Of a stretch of DNA of 64,000 bases, positions 56,664-64,000 are shown piece after piece. This DNA comes from Phoronis australis (Eukaryota; Phoronida; Phoronidae): assembly GCA_002633005.1 (NCBI GenBank), contig NMRA01000102.1, positions 943,662 to 1,007,661 of the forward strand, in the 5' to 3' direction. The notes under the pieces were generated by a model. The model did not search any database, was not told the origin of the DNA, and was given only the letters and a program-made list of their open reading frames with translations. Each line of letters opens with the position of its first letter. Position 1 is the stretch's first letter. The position numbers and the translations under genes were made by a program.

Positions 56664-57700
56664 TTATTTGTTCAGGGTTATGCCAGCTTTCGCCAATTTA
56701 CGTAACACGAGATCAAGTCTCTCGTCATGCTCTTGTTTCGAGCTCCCGAATATCAAAATATCATCCATTTGGCACACGACTCCTTCTATACGTTCCAGAC
56801 GTTCTGACATTTTTCGTTGGAAATGTTCGGGCGCGGACGAAATGCCAAATGGTAATCTGTTAAAACACCAGCGTCCTTGGGGGGTAATAAACGTTGTTAA
56901 CAATCGGGACGACTCCGATAACGGGATTTGCCAAAATCCGGAGTTAGCATCAATTTTCGAAAAAATCCGTGCCCCGCTTAGTTGCGCTACTGCTTGAGTA
57001 GTGCTGGGCATTTGGTGTCTTTCGCGCAAAACCGATTTATTTAGCTGAGTAAGATCCACGCACAAGCGGATTTCTCCCGACGGTTTCGGTATCATTACGA
57101 GTGACGCACACCACTGAGTTGGTTCTTCGGCAAGCGAATTGACCCTTAAGTTTTCCATTAGGTTTAGCTCCGCTCGCACCTTCTCCGTTAGTGGAAACGG
57201 GACTCTTCGCGGCGCAGTCTGAGAAAACGGGACAGCATCCTCCCAAAGCCTAATATGATATTTCGGTCCCTCTATTTTTCCCAGGCCAGAAAATAATTCA
57301 GGGTACTTTTCATTGATCGCGACGGATCCAAGAAACTCAATAAACCCTAGTTCTTTGCTTGCGTTTTGAATAAGTAATGGTTGCACCAAGTCCTCCACCA
57401 CATACACTTTTGTACGAAACTCCCTTCCTTTTGCCCGGAGTTTCGCGGTAAACATCCCTTTTGTGGCCATTTTGTCCCTGTTAGCACGATACAGTGGGCG
57501 ATCCGACTTCTGCCGTTTTGGGCTCCCGATATTGCGTCTGTCTTTCTCACTAATGGCCCTAACATCGGCTCCACAATTGCACTTAAGATAAACAGTATTT
57601 CCGCCATACGTTTCAACATTCGCAAACCACGGTTCTGACGCGCGCAGAAACGACCCCAAGGAAACTTTTCTCTGGTTCCTCGTCGGATTGTACAGCTCTA
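56664..57700 (-). pseudogene. Gypsy protease and reverse transcriptase
   Basis: After a frame change the ORF carries the protease motif LKCNCGADVRAIS. The usual 'F-K-x-D-(T/S)-G-A-D-V' has Asn where the catalytic Asp belongs (AAT, 57576-57578) and Cys where Thr/Ser is usual. The protease is therefore expected to be dead. The RT follows with RLCVDLTQLNKSVLRERHQM, FSKIDANSGFWQIPL, FNRLPFGISSAPEHFQRKMS and the active site CQMDDILIFG, where Tyr of YxDD is Gln. The frame ends at a TAA just after GITLNK. The normal continuation (KCEFEKNEITFVGH) lies beyond it in the same frame, so this is a nonsense mutation. Confidence 0.82.
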
Positions 57701-58287
57701 AGAGCGGTGCTGTTAGCACATTTTCTGGCGAAGTGTCCTTTACGTTGGCACTTGTAGCATTTCGCGTTCGTACCCGGGAAACTTTTGCCATGCCTCCCAC
57801 CGCACGACTTACACCACGGAATGTTTTTTTACGTAATTCATCGACTGCTGCGTCTGGAACCGGACGAACGACCGTTTGCTGTTTTCTAACTGCCTCTTTT
57901 TGTCGGACTTGTCGGATACATTTTTCTAATGTCAGCTCACTGTCCAATTGAAATTGCTCGGACAGTTTATTGTCGCAAATTCCAACAACTATGCGATCCC
58001 GGATCATCTGGTCGCGTAACTGGTCATACATGTACTCACAATGTTCCGATAACGCGTACAGCTCGGTGATAAATATCTCTGCATGTTCCCATTCGGCTTG
58101 ATTACGCGCATTAAATTTCGCCCTTTCGAAAATTACATTTCTTTTCGGCACAAAGTAGCGCTCAAACGAATCCAGTACGCGATCATACTCCTTTCTTTCA
58201 TCGTCCGTTAGACCGAATGTTTTGAACAAATCCTCGGCCTCTGCCCCAGACTATAAATCTACGCGGGTTTATTTGAAACGTGGCCAT
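57700..58287 (-). pseudogene. Gypsy gag, with internal deletion and frameshifts
   Basis: A start at 58287 opens MATFQINPRRF. It is followed almost at once, in another frame, by EDLFKTFGLTDDERKEYDRV and NVIFERAKFNARNQ. In related elements well over 50 residues separate these blocks, so most of the N-terminal gag is deleted. The middle continues to ELTLEKCIRQVRQKEAVRKQ. The CX2CX4HX4C zinc knuckle (CYKCQRKGHFARKC, 57718-57759) is intact but lies one frame away from the main open frame. Gag would bind and package the RNA. Confidence 0.75.
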
Positions 58288-58347
58288 TTCTCTATCAGTT
58301 TAACGCGTTTACGAGTTCTTAAATGTTCCAGCTAAATCCTGACCCCA

Positions 58348-58473
58348 TGTTGTGTTACAAAGATAAAGTCCGATAGCTTAAAAGTGTATTTGATTACGAG
58401 GTCTCTTACCAGCGTGCTACCTTGCGAAAGTCGTCCACACAGCCCCCCCCCCCCTAACGGGCAAGCCGGGAAA
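58348..58473 (-). repeat. 5' LTR of the Gypsy element, outer end missing
   Basis: It matches the 3' LTR over about 125 bp with three substitutions plus length change in the C-run. The outermost about 15 bp (TGTTGTATGCCTATTA) are replaced by unrelated sequence after GGGAAAC. The target-site duplication therefore cannot be seen. Either the end was deleted or a later event replaced the flank. Confidence 0.75.
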
Positions 58474-59200
58474 CGCTTGGGTGACTAGAAAGACGGCAGA
58501 GGTAAGTGGCATTAAGAACAAAAAGGGCAAAAAGTCAAATAAGAGGTCACAAATAGAAAATAAGTAATGTCTATCCGGAATAAAACAATAGCGATTTATT
58601 TTCCAGAACTAAAATTTTAATCGATTTGAAATTCGATATCGTGCCAGTATTACAGTTTGTGGCTGAACTAGAATTGTTGCAAACCACTTTCCACTATTTT
58701 TTAGCCTATTTCTGCATGGTTTTCTGTTCTTTCAAAACAATAGGAGTCAATATAAAATGGCTGCTGAAAAGCAGTGCACAGTTGAAATAACTCGTCATAA
58801 ATAAACGAAAACTTTTGATTCAACGAATACTAGATATTTGTGAGAGTTAAATCAAATCCTATTCAGAACATAACTTTGAAGTAGAATAATTGGGTGAGTA
58901 CGACAACAAGCCGGTTTTATGCTTAGGCGGACGACCATTGGATTCTCGTGTGTACAATTTAAAAGAGCAATTTTTTAGAAATAGTTTCACATAAACTATT
59001 TAGCCAATGGGAAGTATTGTTATAATAATGTTTGAAGAATCTCCGAAACCATGTCAGTTTAATAGCTTTGACAAATGACACAATATGGACTGTATTCCCA
59101 CTTCCATTTTCAGATTTCTTTACCATGGACTTTCAAGAGATCATACATGTACATTGTAGACTTGTCCCTTTGAAAATACAGAGATTTGGCGGCCGATGTA
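58474..59200. other. No gene recognised
   Basis: AT-rich flank of the Gypsy element and upstream region of the vWA gene. Confidence 0.4.
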
Positions 59201-59459
59201 TGTCTATGGTGCGTGTAAAACTTCAATCGCTCAAAAGCGGCCAATGCATGCTTGGTAGCGTGCTGGGTGTAAATTTGTACGCAGAGGATGGTCGTCTGTG
59301 GAGAGTTCAATGAGTAAATATAGATTATGTACTATGTCTGTGGTGTGTGTAAAACTGCAGTCGCTCAAGAGCGGGCAATGCATGCTTGGTGGAGTGCCGA
59401 GTGTAAAATTGTACTCAGAGGATCGTCGTCTGTCGAGAGTTCAATGAGTAGGCCTATCT
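59201..59459. repeat. Tandem duplication, two 134-bp copies, upstream of the vWA gene
   Basis: Copy 1 from 59201 and copy 2 from 59335 share TGTCT-TGGTG-GTGTAAAACT, GCTCAA-AGCGG-CAATGCATG, CTTGGT-G and GAGAGTTCAATGAGTA. They end about 145 bp before the chosen start codon, so they may be in the promoter or 5' UTR. Confidence 0.75.
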
Positions 59460-59603
59460 ATATTTATCTCGAGCTTGTTGGTCACGAGCCACTTGCGCGT
59501 GTCTCAACATTTATCGAACGCGAGCGTGCTTGCAACAATCAGGGAGGTGAACAATTGTAGCTTTGAATTGATAACGGTAGTGCAAAGCAGGCGTCTTTTG
59601 GCT

Positions 59604-60426
59604 ATGGGGTCGTGTTTTCTAATTTTTCTTATGTTAACGTCCGGTTTGCCCACTCTTGGTCAATATCAGCTCGATTATCCAAAGTGTCCCAGTGGAGACA
59701 TTATATCTCTTGCAGAGGATTCTGAATCAACCGCTGCTGCGTGGACCGGAATTGCCACATTTGTCTCGCGCTTAGTGGCATCTCTGGAACAGCCGAGTTT
59801 CACAGAAATTCGTGTAGCTACTTATATGTATTCTAAGCATTCTGGTCTTCGTGAAAAAACAGGTTTTTGGAATTCTCACCCATCTTCAAAAAATGAATAT
59901 TTTAAGCACCGTGTTGATGGAAGGGAAGGTAGCGCTCTTGGTCACGCTCTGAAGGAAATACAGCCGAAGGGATTTCCAGATTTCAAGCGAGCAGCACGGT
60001 TTCTGCTTGTATTTGCGGGAGGTGTGCCAGAGGACAGTGACGAATTCGAAGAGGCGATTGAAGAATTGAATTGCAAATACTCTGATGTATTCAGGATAGC
60101 AATTTATGTGTCCAGAGTGGAGCCTAGACAAATGCAACATGTCGCTTATGTTTGCAGGAAATTGGGAAAGGATGGGCATTACTTGTTTCGTCCCACTATT
60201 GGGAATTATGTGCCAGGGCCAGATGATAAGTTTCCTAATCTCTGGTCCGACGAAGTGGGAAAGGAAATTGCTACACGAATCAATTCTCTGTGCTGGACAC
60301 GAAACAATGCTCCTTCTTCACTGCCTTGGGTAGAAACATCTATGTGCAGGGATTTCAAGCCGAGCGGACACACTGCGGAGAGAAGTCGTTTTTGTACACT
60401 AGAGAACACCGTTGTGCCAACACATG
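59604..60426 (+). CDS. Secreted von Willebrand factor A-domain protein, first coding exon
   Basis: The frame is open from 59475, but the Met at 59604 begins a clear signal peptide (MGSCFLIFLMLTSGLPTLGQ) and is preferred. The exon leaves in phase 1 at CACATG, then GTAAGC. The vWA-like fold follows. The first strand and MIDAS region read DIISLAEDSESTAAAWTGIA, with FVSRLVASL. Then come TEIRVATYMYSK, a loop with GREGSALGHALKEI, and RAARFLLVFAGGVPEDSDEF. Ile-Tyr-Val strands and a helix (YVSRVEPRQMQHVAYVCRKL) close the domain. The metal-binding DxSxS is altered (EDSES) and the third Asp is Gly, so metal binding is doubtful. After the domain lies a Cys-containing tail. vWA proteins mediate adhesion or matrix contacts. 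Confidence 0.75.
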
Positions 60427-62173
60427 GTAAGCGCAACTGCATTTGAGTCACTGTTTAATTGTAGCTTTAAATTTTACGCAGTGAAAAAAACAAGTCGTTT
60501 CCAAGGTTTAACCTAGCCTTGTACGCAAAGTGTAAGCTAGTCTTCATACAGCTACATGTACATGTGGCTGGTTGACTACATCTTTTACTTATAAAAATGT
60601 TCATAATTGATGTGAATAACATGAAAAATGACCCCATAGAGGTCACAACTGGCAAAAGGTTGGGTTTAACGACTACAAACATTGATACACAGGCTGTTGA
60701 GTACATCTGTTTCTCGATCACTACTGACTCCACCCACTGTGACTAAACATTATGTTTCTTGTTAGCCTTGGGACAAAGGTGTATAATAAATATACAGCTT
60801 TGCACCGATGTGTGTAAAAAGTGGTAAAATAAAATCTGTCATAAAATTATTGTCATTAAAAACTACAATCTTCCTCGAGTAAACTAAATTATTTAACGGT
60901 GTTGGAAAAATGGCGTTCTACCGTTATTCTGCTGATAAAGTTGTGGAGCAATCTTTAGCTACGGCTTTCGATGAGATGAAATATTGCGTAACCAATTGGC
61001 CAGTTTCTTAGTTTCTTTTTCGCTGATTCTTCAATCAACTATTCTTCTTTCGGGAAGTTACGTACACGCCATAACAAATCATCGGAACTGGTTTCACATC
61101 ATTATAGCTTTTTGGAATTTTGATACCGAAAAACTGATTTTCAGAAGAAATTTTGCTGCTGCCAAGCTATCATCATCTCCCAAGAGATGTCGCAAAAAGT
61201 TAGGAAATGGCGCGTGCGCGTGTCACGAGCGTACTGTTTTTCAAAACGATGACGGGCTTTTTATTGTTAGAAAAGGCGGAGAGTTACGCAAGAAAATGAC
61301 GTTTATTGCATTGTTTTTCACTTAAACGGCTGTAACGGGCAAGTTGAGTATCGGTTGATTCCCACATGTTGCATGCACCCTGTTCGGTCTTTGACTTAAC
61401 ATGTTGATACAAGTTTCATGGCGAGGTGACGAGCAGAACTACCCTGGCTGTGTGCAATTTCGGGGTCTACGGAGGAAATACACACTAGCTGTATTTTGAC
61501 GACTGTCTTCATGCAGCTACAGTAGCTGGCTGGCTAGTTTCTTGTATGGTCTGAGTCATTCGGGAATTCTTCAGTCTTTGCATTGATGTGATTGCCCCGC
61601 CAAAAGATTCAAAATTTTGTTTGGTGAGAGTTGTGGTAAAAAAATGTTTAACACGAAATGCACTTCATTTGTTGCCGCAATGCTCGACATTTACATGTAA
61701 TCAACTCGACAGAGCGAAAAACCCTCCCAGGCCACCAAACGAGGTCGTCAAAAACGAAGTCGCCAACCAAAACAAAAACATCTCGTGCCATTGTTACCAG
61801 TACTAAAAAGATTACGAGATTACGCATATCTGTTCCGTTTCTCCCGTGATTATTCCATGGCTAAATCACAAACAAGGTCCATATTCGAGAGTTGACAGTG
61901 TTACGGTCTAAAATAATACTTGTTGGTCACTTACCAACTGAATCTCACATGCAAAGAGTTATTTAGTTGTGCAAATTAAAAAAGAATCATCAAAATCAGA
62001 CAATGTTTGAGAAATTTATGCATGTTTTTGTCTATGAATTTGATGCAATTTTAGCGTTACGAGTGGCCATTTTAGAAATTACTATTTTCAACTGTCAAAA
62101 GTAGAAAAAGAACTTTATTTTATTAAGTAAGCAGTTGCTTTGATATGACAGGAATAACTTTATTCACTTTCAG
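60427..62173 (+). other. Intron of the vWA gene
   Basis: It starts GTAAGC and ends TTCACTTTCAG. It may hide further exons, but none is evident. Open frames at 60984-61325 and 61588-61849 have no domain. Confidence 0.5.
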
Positions 62174-62282
62174 AATCACCTAGACAAAGTTGTTCTTTGT
62201 CATTGAGAAATGGCGGGGTTCATCCTAAAACAGGAACTTGTTACGAAATTTGTGAATACTCCGTTTCCAACCCTCACCTACT
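62174..62282 (+). CDS. vWA-domain protein, candidate second exon (Cys-rich)
   Basis: A strong acceptor precedes SPRQSCSLSLRNGGVHPKTG then TCYEICEYSVSNPHL. It enters in phase 1, so it joins exon 1 in frame as Gly|Ser-type codon G-AA (Glu). Three Cys and a Gly-rich turn suggest a small disulphide-bonded module. It can end at donor CACCTACT, then GTAAAG (phase 2), or, if read through, at the TAA two codons later. Further exons would lie beyond or outside the window. Confidence 0.5.
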
Positions 62283-63169
62283 GTAAAGAAGGTTAAAAAC
62301 TTAAGTTCACTCTCTATTAAAAAGAACTGCAGAATATCTTAGCCTAGGCAACCCAACAAATTATTCTATATCTAAACAAACCAGAAGTTTGGATATTGAC
62401 TAGGTTTCTTCTATAGTGAAAATGGGCAAAAGATGGCTAACAAAATGTATTGTACGTACCCCCATGTGGAATTCAATAACACAGTTGGTCACTGCAAATG
62501 AAATTACAGCCTTTTAAATAACAACATGGTGTTTATTTTCACCAAAGAAAAATAAATGGCCATACTACGTTATGTTAGAGTATGTACGGTTTGTAGAGTA
62601 CATGTACGTACATCCATAGACCCTATTCACGCGGCGGCCATTAAGATCCAAAGTGAGGCTCACTGCGATAAACAAAGCGAAAGTAGACATTGCGTGAGTT
62701 AAATAGCCGGTCTTTCGAGACCAACCTGGATATTAAATTTTAATGATGTGTCGACAATTAGCCACAGAGACGTAGAAAATTACATTAGAGAACAAGTTAA
62801 GGCGCCAAAGAGTTGTCTGACGAAAGGGTTTAATTTTTTTCGGAAAACTAGGTTCGAAACATGAAAAGTAAATATGACCAAATTGCGGCGATCGTAGTGT
62901 TACGGATTAGGTATATGCTGAATGCAGGGTTACGTTTTTTCTTGTAAATTGTTGATGAAAAGACTTTCTACGCGGACCAGGTCATCTGCTCGTATTGTTG
63001 ACGAGTTGAAGACATATTCGACAGTGGTGTCTGTCATGTGCAATTAGTCACATCTGATTTAATTTGTTGATCAAGAATATTAACATCAAGCATAGCCTGG
63101 TCCTATGCACTCACTGGGACTAACAGTTGATTTGTCATTGGTCTGAAAGAATAATAAGTATATTTTTAT
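62283..63169. other. No exon or repeat recognised
   Basis: The region may be intronic to the vWA gene. Short TACATGTAC words occur near 62.6 kb. Confidence 0.4.
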
Positions 63170-63750
63170 TAAAATAAAAAACCAGGCTCGTAATTGAAAA
63201 TAAAAATTGTTTGACCATCAATGCTTTCTTGGTTGTAATTCTTACGTCTATTTCATGTGTTAGATTTCAAATGTCAATCAGGACCAAGTTGAATTTTAAA
63301 ATTAAAACACCTAATTCGTTCGTCCAAAACATAACATCGTTTTAGAACTCAATTTCAGTTAACTGGACAATGCAATCATAGTTATCATGTTTCTGCAGAA
63401 GCCTCTTTCATCCGAGGGGAACGGTGCCAGTGCCTACTGAGAGGCGATTTTTTCGCCGAGTGAGGGTGGGAACAATCTACCTCCCGATCACCATCAATAG
63501 CACCCCCGCCCTGTTGCAAGCTCTCATAGGCTCTGCCTCAATTTAAAGTAGCCTTTTGTGCTCTTAAAAATTGTCACCTGTGTGGTTAAAGGTGATGTGA
63601 ACTCAGAGAGATTTTTCACTAGGGGAATTTTTATGCCTCGTGGGGGGAATTTCGCGTGATATTTCAATATGTTTGAGAGGGGAATAGGGCCGATATTGGG
63701 CCCCAAATTTGAGGGATTGAGGGCCCAGTCCTTTTTGGAAAGAAAAATTA
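63170..63750 (+). repeat. Dispersed repeat family R3, copy 3
   Basis: The partner of 53225-53805 in the same orientation, with shared strings and the same end (TCCTTTTTGGAAAGAAAAAT). It lies 3' of the vWA exons. Confidence 0.7.
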
Positions 63751-64000
63751 TGTTTCAACCCGTAGCAGGGGCAGATCCAGGTTTTTCAGTGAGGGGGGGC
63801 AGGGCACAGGAATAAGCAGCATTTCGGCAGATGCGCGCGCCCAGCCTAAACTCTGGGGATGCAGGGGTCTTGAATTCTTGGGTTTGCGGACCAGTTGACT
63901 AAAAAAAAAACGGTAAACGGCAACGACCCAACGCTTCTGAATCTCAACGTCTTTAGAGATTGTGAAGCAGACAGTTGCGTGTCCGTATTTTTTCTAGCCG
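63751..64000. other. G-rich repeat-like end of window
   Basis: GTGAGGGGGGGCAGGGCAC and GCGCGCGCCCAGCCTAAA look like parts of a dispersed element. The latter word also occurs in the 47.2 kb repeat. No gene. Confidence 0.35.

Larger units (their letters stand above)
54324..58473 (-). mobile_element. Ty3/Gypsy LTR retrotransposon, defective
   Basis: The element reads on the minus strand. Direct terminal repeats of about 125-140 bp flank it (TGTTGTGTTACAAAGATAAA at both ends on the plus strand). Inside, the order is gag, zinc knuckle, protease, RT, RNase H, integrase, the order of Ty3/Gypsy. A primer-binding site TGGGGTCAGGATTTAGC (58347-58331, minus) abuts the 5' LTR. A purine tract AAAGGGAGA abuts the 3' LTR at 54464-54472. 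LTRs differ at only a few sites, so insertion was recent. Even so, every ORF section carries lesions: gag deletion, frameshifts, nonsense codons and a changed protease active site. Confidence 0.88.

Noticed and set aside
56548-56997. 149-codon plus-strand ORF
   Set aside because: It is antisense to the Gypsy RT and RNase H coding region. The minus-strand text has the conserved motifs.

Overview
The window reads as nuclear DNA of an invertebrate animal, most likely marine. It is AT-rich by eye. It holds scattered short exons with GT/AG borders, much intergenic space, many decayed transposons and microsatellites, and frequent TACATGTA words. No bacterial operon, CRISPR array, rRNA or tRNA could be supported. 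The protein families seen (Ly6/three-finger, F5/8 type C, vWA, THAP, HECT and 2A-bearing LINEs) fit a mollusc, brachiopod, cnidarian or basal deuterostome. The sequence alone does not decide between these.

Layout. 0-12 kb: an orphan F5/8 type C exon (1342-1465), a dispersed palindromic repeat, the first of two copies of a signal-peptide exon (minus strand, 5245-5293), an LTR/gag scrap of a Ty3/Gypsy element (8.25-8.56 kb) and a decayed ORF of unknown family (11.43-11.79 kb). 12-24 kb: a 5'-truncated LINE tail (minus), two broken ORFs of unknown family (12.83-13.24 and 16.12-16.79 kb), an assembly gap next to a TG microsatellite, a degenerate THAP gene (17.86-18.28 kb), repeat-rich DNA and a LINE RT fragment (23.3-24.6 kb). 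24.6-27.2 kb: a satellite-like tandem array. 28 kb: a near-perfect 96-bp foldback hairpin. 28.7-30.1 kb: two exons of a Ly6/uPAR-like GPI-anchored protein (minus), the best host gene in the window. 33.9-34.3 kb: a broken integrase-core (DDE) gene. 35.9-41.3 kb: a HECT-domain E3-ligase-like gene on the minus strand, whose conserved frame carries three TGA codons and no other stop.

42.4-47.0 kb: an almost full-length LINE of about 4.37 kb (plus) with apurinic endonuclease and reverse transcriptase domains. It has a textbook 2A-like ribosome-skipping motif upstream of the endonuclease, a poly-A tail, and a 9-10 bp target-site duplication. The duplication shows that it inserted into a THAP zinc-finger coding sequence. 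48.1-49.3 kb: the second copy of the secreted-protein locus, with an exact 3 x 126-bp tandem repeat upstream of its start. 54.3-58.5 kb: a Ty3/Gypsy LTR retrotransposon (minus) with about 97% identical short LTRs but many inactivating lesions. 59.6-62.3 kb: a secreted vWA-domain protein (plus) with at least one further phase-compatible exon.

The host genes do not form a pathway. They are mostly secreted, membrane-anchored or ubiquitin-related, separated by layers of mobile DNA. The most interesting items are the 2A-bearing LINE nested in the THAP gene, the TGA-only interruptions of the HECT gene, the long hairpin, the satellite with nuclear-receptor-like DR1 words, and the CpG-rich palindromic repeat shared by three loci.
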